A stretch of DNA of 64,000 nucleotides from NCBI GenBank assembly GCA_964651245.1, contig CAZYVI010000001.1, forward strand, positions 1-64,000, given 5' to 3'. The notes beneath the pieces are model-generated. The model had not been told where the DNA came from. It did not search any database and saw only the letters and a program-made list of their open reading frames with translations. The position numbers and the translations under genes are program-made. Position 1 is the stretch's first letter. Each line of letters begins with the position of its first letter. This document shows, piece by piece, positions 34,901 to 42,366 of this stretch. Origin of the DNA: Avedoeria sp964651245 (GTDB lineage Bacteria; Chloroflexota; Anaerolineae; Epilineales; Epilineaceae).

Positions 34901-35608
34901 TCGCCGACGGTGACGCCGACCGCCACGACGGCGCACCACGAGATCTACCTGCCGGTCGCCCAGCGCCGGCACTGCGTGCCGTTCGAGACGCGCACCGACG
35001 TCGTCCTCGTCCTCGACATGTCGACCTCGATGAACCGGCTCACCCGCGGCAACCGCAGCAAGCACGACGCCGCGGTCGACGCCGCCCGCGCCTTCGTGGC
35101 GCTCATGCGCTTCACGCCGGACACCGCCGGGCGGCGGGATCGGGTGGGCGTGGTGGGCTTCAACAACGATGCCTGGACCGGCGCGCCGCTGTCCAGCGAC
35201 ACGGCGGTCATCCTCGCTGCGCTCGACGGCCTGTCCGACGGCATCCAGGAGGGCACGCGGCTCGATCGGGCGCTGCGGGCCGGCCAGGCCCTGCTCGACG
35301 GCACGCCGCGCGCGCCCGGCGTCGAGCCGGTGCTCGTCCTGCTGACGGACGGCCTGCCCAACCGCGTGCCGACGCCGATCGGCGGCGGGCGCCAGGAAGA
35401 CACCGTTCTGGCCGCCGCCGCCGAGGCAAAGGCGGCCGGCACGCGGCTCTTCGCGATCGGACTCGGCGAGAGCGGCGACGTGTTCGAGAGCCTGCTGCAG
35501 GGGATCGCGTCCAGCTCCGGCGACTACTTCCTGGCACCCGACGGCGAGGATCTGGCCGCGATCTACCGCGCCATCGCCGGCCGACTCACCGGCTGTCCCT
35601 CGCCATGA
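31925..35608 (+). CDS. Exported protein: duplicated propeller-like domains plus VWA domain
   Basis: 1227 aa. Signal peptide, then two homologous ~400-residue domains (about 50-460 and 590-985). Each contains a YR-[IL]-D-L-x-[ST]-G line, FVGxxGLGD, a [VL]-N-L-[FY]-D-R line and a D-L-V-L-G or L-V-L-G line; they look like tandem beta-propellers. Between them is a ~120-residue Thr/Ala low-complexity linker (459-578). A Thr/Pro linker and the LP-type motif EIYLPVAQRR (~1006-1015) precede a C-terminal von Willebrand A domain (~1025-1225) with an intact MIDAS: DMSTS at ~1032 and LLTDGLPNR. The VWA would bind a metal-dependent ligand at the surface. It overlaps the beta-helix gene and its stop overlaps the next ATG, so they are co-translated. 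Confidence 0.85.
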   Translation: MPPARGRRAAAAAAVLGAAVVWTALATAPTPAAVDAASSQAPSAADRVAAACRTTNPFVAVVVQARGLTAAAHAAAPAVVAVRDTAAGEPPERIVLATAGQVGAVYGLAYDPAGQALFAAAHVRRGAAFGPGGPGMVYRIDLASGEVAPWQALAAGADVHNPALAADPLADDSTARRFVGQHGLGDVARSGDGTALHVANLFDRHIVTLSLTDGRVLGRFRDRDRRDQFDAALRPFAVAGVGDEVWFGVTDGFDPDYPPRPKAALVYAAAPDGAGRRTVGYADWTYGRTPPWTAWTDRPVGDQPLLAGLALRPGGGLVLGWRDRAVDMAPERTRGDETDGPSVGDLRATTFQGLTWRASAARVFDVTGAAGRDAAFGAVAALPGLDVVVAPTLPLAGDAEVGADRLALAWFDAASGRRIGTEVVYDAAGAPDMAPDLAAGDVEVLCGSAAPDGVDIPGTATAVGAPVATATAAAAQTAAADARARTATAAPTVLSATQTAHAPTEIARATDARATATAMAPAVATIDARRPTAAAAGAGTATAASARWATAAPRLAARMAATPLPTRSTARSGAVVLAQATIRAADASDNPYLAVANHVPWLDGGGREMDAAWWAGEPVVIAFNDSEPEDATTHLPLAWNDELGSIFGIAADIAREQVYAGAFLKRITRFGPLGPGGIYRLDLRTGRAEPFAVLDAGADPHDDGANFDVASANFVGRVGLGDLELAVEDDVLLAVNLYDRLIYRFGVPDGRPLGAFPVGALAEARPSDVLPFGLGWHDRWLYHGVVIDGATPQAVVYRSRHDGTDMAEVSRMPLDYPRQPAWEQGGRGSPTGAEPWLVDLEFRNDGDLVLGLRDRAGDRGIGGVGSGDIVLTTRVGDRFVPLPAPELYDDTILHAETAFGSLAALPWLDQVVSTAVDPQTVNSNGTLWYDNRTGAHVRRETIHAGLTLTFAKAAGLGDMESLNVAPTPTYTPTPTDAVTRTPTPSPTTTATPSPTVTPTATTAHHEIYLPVAQRRHCVPFETRTDVVLVLDMSTSMNRLTRGNRSKHDAAVDAARAFVALMRFTPDTAGRRDRVGVVGFNNDAWTGAPLSSDTAVILAALDGLSDGIQEGTRLDRALRAGQALLDGTPRAPGVEPVLVLLTDGLPNRVPTPIGGGRQEDTVLAAAAEAKAAGTRLFAIGLGESGDVFESLLQGIASSSGDYFLAPDGEDLAAIYRAIAGRLTGCPSP

Positions 35609-36132
35609 GGTCGCCCACGGCGCGATGGGCGCGCCCCGTCCCGGCGCTCGTCGCCGCGACGCTGGCCGTGGCGGGCTGCGGTGGATCCTCCTCGCACGGC
35701 CGCGGCGCGCCGGGCGCGGCCGCCGTCGCGATCCCGGAGCCCTACGAGATCGACGCCACCGGCAACGAGTACGTGTGGCGCTACACCTATCCCGGCGCCG
35801 ATGGCCGCCTCGACACCGCCGACGACGTGGCCACGACCACCGACCTCCACGTCCCGGTCGGCGTTCCGGTCCGACTGCGCCTTCACAGCCTCGATTATGT
35901 ATACTTCTTCGGCGTGCCGCACCTTGAGCTGAAGCAGATCGCGGTGCCCGACCTGGAGTTCGATCTCGCCTGGACCTCGACGGACGTCGGCACCTTCGAG
36001 CTGCTGGGCGATCAGATGTGCGGCCGGCCGCACGCATCGCTCGACGGCCAGCTGGTCGTGATGCCGCGCGACGCCTACGCCGCCTGGCTGGGCGACCTCG
36101 ACCTCGCCGCCGACATTCGGACGTCCGAGTGA
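35605..36132 (+). CDS. Lipoprotein with degenerate CuA (cytochrome oxidase subunit II-like) domain
   Basis: 175 aa. Lipobox LAVAGC near residue 25. The remainder aligns well with the cupredoxin domain of cytochrome c oxidase subunit II: VPVGVPVRLRL, LELKQIAVPDLEF (compare VKQDAVPG), GTFELLGDQMCGRPH, and YAAWLGDL. CuA normally uses two His, two Cys, a Glu carbonyl and a Met. Here the first His is Tyr100, the first Cys is Gly135, the Glu is Gln137 and the Met is Leu146; only Cys139 and His143 remain. A binuclear CuA centre is not expected. There are no transmembrane helices and no oxidase subunit I nearby. ATG overlaps the VWA stop (ATGA), and the FG-GAP lipoprotein follows 31 bases later. Confidence 0.82.
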   Translation: MRSPTARWARPVPALVAATLAVAGCGGSSSHGRGAPGAAAVAIPEPYEIDATGNEYVWRYTYPGADGRLDTADDVATTTDLHVPVGVPVRLRLHSLDYVYFFGVPHLELKQIAVPDLEFDLAWTSTDVGTFELLGDQMCGRPHASLDGQLVVMPRDAYAAWLGDLDLAADIRTSE

Positions 36133-36163
36133 AGGCCGCCCGCCGGCGCCATGGAGTGTGCCC

Positions 36164-38233
36164 GTGAACGACGCCTCGCTGCCCCGCGCCGCCCTCGCGA
36201 TCGCCGCCCGTCGGTCGCGTCCGACGACCGCGACCGCGGCCACGGCGCTGGCCGCCGGCATCGCGCTGGTCGTCGCCGCCTGCGGCCGCTCGACGGACGA
36301 GCTGGAGACGGGGCCGGCCACGCCGGCCGCCGACCCCGCCGCCACGGTCGCGCCAGCGCGCGTCGATGTCCCGGCCGAGCTCGACCCATCGCCGTGGCTG
36401 GCGGTGCGCCGCGCGACCGAGGTCGCGGCGTCCGCGACCGGCGCGGTGTTCGACGACTTCACGCTGCGCGACGGCCAGCCCGAGAGCGGCATCACGTTCG
36501 TCGGCCGCATCACCGACGACTCGGGGCGCACGTTCAAGCCGAACCACTACGACCATGGCAGCGCCGTCGCAGCGGCCGACGTCGACGGCGACGGCCTGCC
36601 CGACCTCTACTTCGCGGCCCAGCTCGGTCCGAACGCGCTGTGGCGCAACCGCGGCGACGGGACGTTCGAGGACATCACGGCCGCGGCGGGCGTCGGCGTC
36701 CCGGGCCGCGTGTGCGTCGGGGCGTCGTTCGCCGACGTCGACAACGACGGCGACCCGGACCTCTACGTCACCTGCATCCGCGACGGCAACGCGCTGTTCG
36801 AGAACGACGGCAGCGGCCGCTTCCGCGACGTCACGGCCGCGTCCGGCCTCGGCCACCGCGGCCACTCGTCGGGCGCGGTGTTCTTCGACTACGACCGCGA
36901 CGGCCGGCTCGACCTGTTCCTGACGAACGTCGGCGCCTACACCAGCGACGAAGTGCGCACCAGCACGAACCCGCTGCGCGGCGGGCCGTTGGACGAGGCC
37001 GAGCGCCGCTTCTACGACGGCTACAAGGACGCCTTCTTCGGTCAGCTCAAACCGGAGCGGACCGAGCGCAGCCTGCTGTTCCACAACGAAGGCGATGGCG
37101 CCTTCCGCGACGTCAGCGACGCCGTCGGCCTGGTGGCCGAGGGCTGGAACGGCGAGGCGGCCGTCATCGACGGCAACGACGACGGCTGGCCCGACCTCTA
37201 CGTGGCGAACATGCAGGGCCCGAACGACTACTTCGAGAACGACCAGGGCCGCGCGTTCACGAACCGGCGCGCCGAGGTCTTCGCGCGCACCCCGACCGGC
37301 GCGATGGGGCTCGAGGTCTTCGACGCCGACAACGACGGCCGCTTCGACCTCTACGTCACCGACATGCACTCCGACATGACCCAGGTCGTCGACCCGCTGA
37401 GCGAGACGCTGAAGTCGAGCCTGCTCTGGCCCGAAGCGGTGCAGGCACCGAACGACGAGGGGATCTTCGGCAACGCCTTCTTCAAGCGCGGCGCCGACGG
37501 CGGCTACGAGGAGCTGTCGGACGCCTACGGCCTCGAGACGTTCTGGCCCTGGGGCCCGAGCGCCGGCGACCTCAACGCCGACGGCTTCGACGACCTGTTC
37601 GTCACCGCCGGCATGGGCTACGACTTCCGCTACGGCGTCAACAGCCTGCTGCTCAACGACGGTGGCCGCCGGTTCGTCGACCGCACGTTCACCCTCGGCG
37701 CCGAGCCGCGGCGCGACGGGCGGTTCGCGATCCCGTACTTCGAGCTCGACTGCGACGATGCCGACCGGCGCCACGTCGACTGCAAGGACCGCAGCGGCCG
37801 GATCACGGTCTGGGCGGCGGTGTCGAGCCGCTCGTCGGCGATGCTCGACCTCGAGGGCGACGGCGACCTCGACATCGTCACGAGCGAGATCTACGACGTG
37901 CCGATCGTGCTGGTGAGCGACCTGGCCCAGCGCTGGCCCGAGCGCCGCAGCCTCCGGCTGCGGCTCGTCGGCAGCGCCTCGAACCGCGACGGTCTCGGCG
38001 CCCGGATCGCGGTCACGGCCGGCGGCCGGACGATGCACGCCGTGCACGACGGCAAGTCGGGCTACCTGGCCCAGAGCGCGCTGCCGCTGGTCGTCGGGCT
38101 CGACGGCGCCGCGGCGGTGGACCGGGTCGAGGTCGTCTGGCCGTCCGGCGCGCGACAGGTCGTCGACGGGCCGATCGACCCGGCCACCGCGCTGACGATC
38201 GAGGAGCCGGACGCGGCCGCTCAGGCGCCGTAG
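36164..38233 (+). CDS. FG-GAP/VCBS propeller lipoprotein with ASPIC/UnbV domain
   Basis: 689 aa. GTG 36164 is chosen because GGAG lies seven bases ahead; a GTG six bases earlier is too close. Lipobox LVVAAC near residue 40. The body is a calcium-binding propeller with seven DxDxDG-type loops: DVDGDGLPDL, DVDNDGDPDL, DYDRDGRLDL, DGNDDGWPDL, DADNDGRFDL, DLNADGFDDL and DLEGDGDLDI. The last ~120 residues are the ASPIC/UnbV domain (NRDGLGARIAVTAGGR, VEVVWPSG). This architecture is that of bacterial CRTAC1-like proteins; function unknown, extracellular. It is probably co-transcribed with the CuA-like lipoprotein. Its 3' end overlaps the convergent ALDH gene by 13 bases. Confidence 0.9.
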   Translation: MNDASLPRAALAIAARRSRPTTATAATALAAGIALVVAACGRSTDELETGPATPAADPAATVAPARVDVPAELDPSPWLAVRRATEVAASATGAVFDDFTLRDGQPESGITFVGRITDDSGRTFKPNHYDHGSAVAAADVDGDGLPDLYFAAQLGPNALWRNRGDGTFEDITAAAGVGVPGRVCVGASFADVDNDGDPDLYVTCIRDGNALFENDGSGRFRDVTAASGLGHRGHSSGAVFFDYDRDGRLDLFLTNVGAYTSDEVRTSTNPLRGGPLDEAERRFYDGYKDAFFGQLKPERTERSLLFHNEGDGAFRDVSDAVGLVAEGWNGEAAVIDGNDDGWPDLYVANMQGPNDYFENDQGRAFTNRRAEVFARTPTGAMGLEVFDADNDGRFDLYVTDMHSDMTQVVDPLSETLKSSLLWPEAVQAPNDEGIFGNAFFKRGADGGYEELSDAYGLETFWPWGPSAGDLNADGFDDLFVTAGMGYDFRYGVNSLLLNDGGRRFVDRTFTLGAEPRRDGRFAIPYFELDCDDADRRHVDCKDRSGRITVWAAVSSRSSAMLDLEGDGDLDIVTSEIYDVPIVLVSDLAQRWPERRSLRLRLVGSASNRDGLGARIAVTAGGRTMHAVHDGKSGYLAQSALPLVVGLDGAAAVDRVEVVWPSGARQVVDGPIDPATALTIEEPDAAAQAP

Positions 38234-40692
38234 GGCAGCCAGACGTTCTTGACCTGCGTCGCGCGGCGCAGGAACTCGGCCGCCGGCGGCGGGCGATCGA
38301 GGTCGACCGACCAGGTGGCCTTGAGGTTGCCGGCGGCGCGCGTCTCGATGTCGGCCACGATCCCGGGCCCGCCGCCGGCAGCGAGGGCCGCGGCGTCCCC
38401 CTCGGCGCCGGCCGCACCGCACCACAGCAGCGCCACGTCGTCGTGGTCGGCCAGCACGGCCGCCAGCGCGGCGCGGTCGCCGGTCACCAGGTTGAACGCG
38501 CCGGCGGGCACGTCGGATGCCTCGATCACCTGGACGAGGTCCGTCGCCAGCAGCGGCCAGCGCTGCGACGGCACCGCCACGACGGCGTTGCCCACCGCTA
38601 GCAGCGGCCCGACGAGATCGACGAGGCCCGCCAGCGGCCGGGCGTCGGGCGCCACGGCGCCGGCGACGCCGAACGGTTCGTGGACCGCCAGGACCACGGC
38701 GCGCTGGGCGACGCTGTGCACCGCCCCATCGTGCTTGTCGGCCAGCGCCGCCCAGTCGGACCAGCCGGCGACGGCGGCTGCGACCTCGGCCGCGGCCGCC
38801 GCCGGCGCGACGCCGGCGAGGTCGACGAGGCGCGCCGCAAGCTCGTCGGCGCGCACCGCCAGGTTCTCGGCCAGGTACCACAGCACCTGCGCCCGCCCCG
38901 GCCCGCCCAGCGCTCGCCACGCCGCGCCGCCCTTGTGGGCGGCCTCGACGGCGTTGCGCACGTCCTTGCGGTTGCCGTCGCCCACGTGGCCGACGAGCCG
39001 GCCGTCGTGCGCGTGCACGGCGCGGCTCTGACCGCCGTCGGGGCGCACCTGGCGGCCGCCGATGAAGAGCTTGGCGGTGCGGTCGAGCCCGGCCACCGCG
39101 GGCGGCGCAGGGCGGTCGCCCGCGGCCGACGATGCGCCGGGCGGTTCGATCGCGGCCGCCGCCGGCGCCGCCGCGCCGCCGGGCCCGGCGTCGGCCGCGT
39201 GGCGCACGTACGCCCACATGCCCTCGCGGCCGCCCTCGCGGCCGAAGCCGCTGGCCCGGTAGCCGCCGAAGCCGCTGGCCGCGTCGAAGTGGTTCGTGCC
39301 GTTCACCCAGACCGTGCCGGCCTGGAGCCGCAGCGCGACGTCGAGCGCGGTGCTCACGCTCTCGCTCCAGACGCTGGCCGCCAGGCCGTAGGCCGTGTTG
39401 TTCGCCAGCGCGACCGCCTCGTCGGGCGTGCGGAACGTCATCGCCACCAGCACCGGGCCGAAGATCTCCTCCTGGGCCAGCGTGCTGGCCGGCTCGACGC
39501 CGGTGAAGAACGTCGGCGGGAAGTACCAGCCCCGCTGCGGCAGCGCCAGCGGCGGCTGGTGGCACGTGGCGCCCTCGGCGACGCCGGTGGCGCACAGCGC
39601 CGCGATCCGCTCGAGCTGGACCGGAGCGATGATCGCGCCGAGGTCGATCGCCTTGTCGAGCGGCGCGCCGACGCGCAGCGAGGCCATGCGGGCGCGGACG
39701 CGGCGGTAGAGGTCGTCGGCGACCGACTCCTGCGCCAGCAGCCGCGAGCCGGCGCAGCAGACCTGGCCCTGGTTGAACCAGATCGCGTCGACGAGCCCCT
39801 CGACGGCGCTGTCAAGGTCGGCGTCGGCGAACACGATGTAGGGGCTCTTGCCGCCCAGCTCGAGCGTCAGCCCCTTGCCGCTGCCGGCGGTGACGCGCCT
39901 CAGCGCCCGGCCGACCTCGGTCGAGCCGGTGAACGCCAGCTTGTCGACCCCCGGGTGCGCCGCCAGCGCCGCCCCGGTCCGCCCGTCGCCGGTCACGATG
40001 TTCACGACGCCCGCCGGCAGCCCGACGTCGTCGCACAGCTCGGCGAACCGCAGCGCGGTGAGGGAGGTGTACTCGGCCGGCTTGAGGACCACGGTGTTGC
40101 CGGCCGCCAGCGCCGGCGCCACCTTCCAGGCCAGCATGAGCAGCGGGAAGTTCCACGGGATGATCTGGGCACAGACGCCGTGCGGCCCGTAGCCCGCGGC
40201 GCCGAACTCGGCGTCGAAGCGCTGGGCCCAGCCGGCGTGGTGCAGGAAGTGGCGCGCCACGAGCGGCACGTCGAGGTCCCGCGTCTCGCGGATCGGCTTG
40301 CCGTTGTCGAGCGTCTCGAGGACGGCCAGGGCGCGGTGGTGCTTCTGGACGTGGCGCGACAGCGCGTAGAGGTAGCGCGCCCGTCCCGCCCCGCCGAGCG
40401 CCGCCCAGCCGGGCTGCGCCGCCCGCGCCGCGGCCACGGCGGCGTCGACGTCGGCCGCCCCGGCCTGGGCGATGCGGGCCAGCACGGCGCCGCACGACGG
40501 GTCGAGCGTGTCGAAGCCGTCGGGGACCACCGGCGCGCGCCAGGCACCGCCGATGTAGAGGCCGAACGCGGCGCCGTGGGCGTCGAGCCAGGCGCGGGCG
40601 CTGGCGTCGGACTCCGGCGCGGGGCCGTAGTCGAGCGCCGCGGGCGACGGCGCAGCGGGGCGCGCGGCGGGCGAAGCGGCGGCGTCGTCCAT
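38221..40692 (-). CDS. Two-domain aldehyde dehydrogenase, ALDH16-like
   Basis: 823 aa, a fusion of two ALDH domains. The first (about 40-510) is complete: IIPWNFPLLMLAWK, FTGSTEVGRAL, the general base in LELGGKSP, and nucleophile Cys312 in FNQGQVCCAGSR. An Ala/Pro linker leads to a second domain (about 550-823) that starts LFIGGRQVRPDGGQS and keeps the NAD-fold outline but has no Cys/Glu catalytic pair (VADIETRAAGNLKATW at the matching place). This is the ALDH16 layout, where a second, inactive domain is known. It lies 11 bases downstream of deoC, so the natural substrate may be acetaldehyde or another product of deoxyribose breakdown. Confidence 0.9.
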   Translation of the reverse strand: MDDAAASPAARPAAPSPAALDYGPAPESDASARAWLDAHGAAFGLYIGGAWRAPVVPDGFDTLDPSCGAVLARIAQAGAADVDAAVAAARAAQPGWAALGGAGRARYLYALSRHVQKHHRALAVLETLDNGKPIRETRDLDVPLVARHFLHHAGWAQRFDAEFGAAGYGPHGVCAQIIPWNFPLLMLAWKVAPALAAGNTVVLKPAEYTSLTALRFAELCDDVGLPAGVVNIVTGDGRTGAALAAHPGVDKLAFTGSTEVGRALRRVTAGSGKGLTLELGGKSPYIVFADADLDSAVEGLVDAIWFNQGQVCCAGSRLLAQESVADDLYRRVRARMASLRVGAPLDKAIDLGAIIAPVQLERIAALCATGVAEGATCHQPPLALPQRGWYFPPTFFTGVEPASTLAQEEIFGPVLVAMTFRTPDEAVALANNTAYGLAASVWSESVSTALDVALRLQAGTVWVNGTNHFDAASGFGGYRASGFGREGGREGMWAYVRHAADAGPGGAAAPAAAAIEPPGASSAAGDRPAPPAVAGLDRTAKLFIGGRQVRPDGGQSRAVHAHDGRLVGHVGDGNRKDVRNAVEAAHKGGAAWRALGGPGRAQVLWYLAENLAVRADELAARLVDLAGVAPAAAAAEVAAAVAGWSDWAALADKHDGAVHSVAQRAVVLAVHEPFGVAGAVAPDARPLAGLVDLVGPLLAVGNAVVAVPSQRWPLLATDLVQVIEASDVPAGAFNLVTGDRAALAAVLADHDDVALLWCGAAGAEGDAAALAAGGGPGIVADIETRAAGNLKATWSVDLDRPPPAAEFLRRATQVKNVWLPYGA

Positions 40693-40703
40693 CGCGCCCG
40701 CGC

Positions 40704-41792
40704 CTAGGCCAGGGGCACGGCGTAGCGGGCCGCGTAGCGTCCCGTGGCGCGGTGGATCAGCTGGCGCTCGATGTCGGCCAGCGCGCTCGACGCCCCCAGC
40801 CGCAGCCAGCCCGGCGTCACGAAGTCGGCGCCCAGCTCCTCGCGCGCCAGGACGAGCCACGCCAGCACGTCCTTGGCGGTGGCGATACCGCCGGCCGGCT
40901 TGAGGCCGGCCAGGTGGCCGGTCCGCTCGGCGTACGCCCGGATCTGGCGGGCCATGACCAGCCCGACCGGCAGCGTGGCGTTGACCGGCTCCTTGCCGGT
41001 CGAGGTCTTGATGAAGTCGCTGCCGGCCATGAGGCAGACGCGACTGGCGACGGCGACGGTGGCGAGCGGGCCGAGCTCGCCGGTGGCCAGGATCGTCTTC
41101 ATGACGACGCCCGGGCCGCAGGCCGCCTTGAAGGCCCGCACCTCGTCGTAGAGGCCGGCCCAATCGCCCGTCAGCGCCCGTGCGCGGGGGATCACGACAT
41201 CGATCTCGGTCGCGCCGGCGGCGACGCTGGCCTCGATCTCGGCGCAACGCGTGGCCAGCGGCGTCTGGCCGGCCGGGAAGCCGGTCGACACCGCGCACAC
41301 CGACACGCCGCTGCCCGCCAGCGCCGCCACGGCGCCGGCGACGAGGTTGTGGTAGACGCAGACCGCGCCCACGGTGAGCCGTGCGGCCGCGTCCGGCGCC
41401 ACGCCCAGGGTGGCCAGCACGTCGGCGCGCACCGGCCGGCGCGCCTTGGCGCACAGCCGGTGCACCCGGCCGGTGGTGTCGTCACCGGCCAGCGTCGTCA
41501 GATCCAGCAGCGTCACGGCGCGCAGCAACCACGCCGTCTGCGCCGCGCCCTTGACGCTGCGGCGCGCCATCAGCGTGGCGGCGCGCCGCTCGACCGCGCT
41601 GCGGTTGACACGGACGTCGAGGGCCCACTCGAGGTCGAGCGGGACGCCGGGGTTGGCAGCGACCGAGGGCGCCGGGTCGCGGCGCGCGTTGGCGCCCGGC
41701 CCGAGGAGGGCCGCGGCGGCGCGGTCGGCATCGGCGTGGCGGCCGTTGCTGGCGCCGGCGCGGGTCGGCTCGGCGGCGGGTCGCGTCGACAT
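40704..41792 (-). CDS. deoC: Deoxyribose-phosphate aldolase
   Basis: 362 aa. The long form of DERA: a ~90-residue N-terminal extension and then the TIM barrel. It includes LLDLTTLAGDDTTG, AVSTGFPAGQT, EIDVVIPRARAL, VVMKTILATGEL, and the Schiff-base lysine in DFIKTSTGKE, followed by LKPAGGIATAKD. It splits 2-deoxyribose 5-phosphate into acetaldehyde and glyceraldehyde 3-phosphate. It is the first gene of a pair with the ALDH16-like enzyme, giving a short pathway from deoxynucleosides to acetate. The promoter lies so close to the ATG that the mRNA is predicted to be leaderless. Confidence 0.93.
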   Translation of the reverse strand: MSTRPAAEPTRAGASNGRHADADRAAAALLGPGANARRDPAPSVAANPGVPLDLEWALDVRVNRSAVERRAATLMARRSVKGAAQTAWLLRAVTLLDLTTLAGDDTTGRVHRLCAKARRPVRADVLATLGVAPDAAARLTVGAVCVYHNLVAGAVAALAGSGVSVCAVSTGFPAGQTPLATRCAEIEASVAAGATEIDVVIPRARALTGDWAGLYDEVRAFKAACGPGVVMKTILATGELGPLATVAVASRVCLMAGSDFIKTSTGKEPVNATLPVGLVMARQIRAYAERTGHLAGLKPAGGIATAKDVLAWLVLAREELGADFVTPGWLRLGASSALADIERQLIHRATGRYAARYAVPLA

Positions 41793-41798
41793 GGCCGG

Positions 41799-41826
41799 AC
41801 TATAGACGATGTCGGCCCCGAATCAA
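41799..41826 (-). promoter_or_regulatory. deoC promoter, leaderless
   Basis: On the minus strand: TTGATT (41826-41821), 16 bases, TATAGT (41804-41799), then six bases and the ATG of deoC. Transcription would start on or within a base of the A of ATG, leaving no room for a Shine-Dalgarno. Confidence 0.75.
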
Positions 41827-41866
41827 GGTCCCGCAGACCGGCGCCCGGGCGGCGCGCGGCCGCGCA

Positions 41867-41895
41867 TTGCCCGCATCGGACGATCGGGCTACGCT
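41867..41895 (+). promoter_or_regulatory. Promoter of the GlsB-type gene
   Basis: TTGCCC (41867-41872), 17 bases, TACGCT (41890-41895), 57 bases before the ATG at 41953. It is back-to-back with the deoC promoter. Confidence 0.6.
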
Positions 41896-41952
41896 CGACG
41901 GCGGCCCGAGACGACGGGCGCCTGCAACACGCACGGAAGGACGAGGACGCGC

Positions 41953-42192
41953 ATGTGGTGGATCATCGCCGGCCCGGTGGGCGGCTTCCTGGCCGGCTGG
42001 TTTCTCAAGGGCAACAAGCAGTTCAACCTCGTCGACGTCGTCGTCGGCCTGATCGGCGGCCTCGTCGGCGGCTGGGCGTTCGGCAGCCTCGTTGGCACCG
42101 GGCTGCTGGGACAGGTGATCTCCGCCTTCCTGGGGTCGGTGGTCCTGGTCTGGCTCTACGAGCGGCTCACCGGGCGCAAGGTCGAGATGTAG
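41953..42192 (+). CDS. GlsB/YeaQ/YmgE family membrane protein
   Basis: 79 aa. Three short hydrophobic segments rich in glycine: WWIIAGPVGGFLAGWFL, LVDVVVGLIGGLVGGWAFG and LGQVISAFLGSVVLVWLYERL. This is the transglycosylase-associated (GlsB) family, often stress-induced, of unknown biochemical role. The ORF stands alone with its own promoter and is followed by a strong hairpin. Confidence 0.88.
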   Translation: MWWIIAGPVGGFLAGWFLKGNKQFNLVDVVVGLIGGLVGGWAFGSLVGTGLLGQVISAFLGSVVLVWLYERLTGRKVEM

Positions 42193-42273
42193 GCCGCCGT
42201 CGGCCGCCGTCGGCCTAGTCGAACGGCGACGGCGGCAACGGGCGGCGCCCATGGTGCCTGGACCCAGGCGCAA

Positions 42274-42308
42274 CACCGGGCCGATCCGACGTGCGGATCG
42301 GCCCGGTG
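42274..42308. terminator. Perfect 15-bp hairpin between convergent genes
   Basis: CACCGGGCCGATCCG (42274-42288) pairs with 42294-42308 around ACGTG. It sits 82 bases after the GlsB-type stop and 59 bases beyond the end of the giant minus-strand gene, and so can terminate both. Confidence 0.75.
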
Positions 42309-42366
42309 GGGTGCGCCGAGCGAACGAGGGCCGGCGGCGCGCAGCGCCGGCGGGGGGCCGCGCCGG

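Noticed and set aside
32348..39595. A 2415-codon open frame on the minus strand across several plus-strand genes
   Set aside because: It crosses five genes with recognisable domains, is low-complexity Arg/Gly/Val sequence, and merges in frame with part of the ALDH region by chance.
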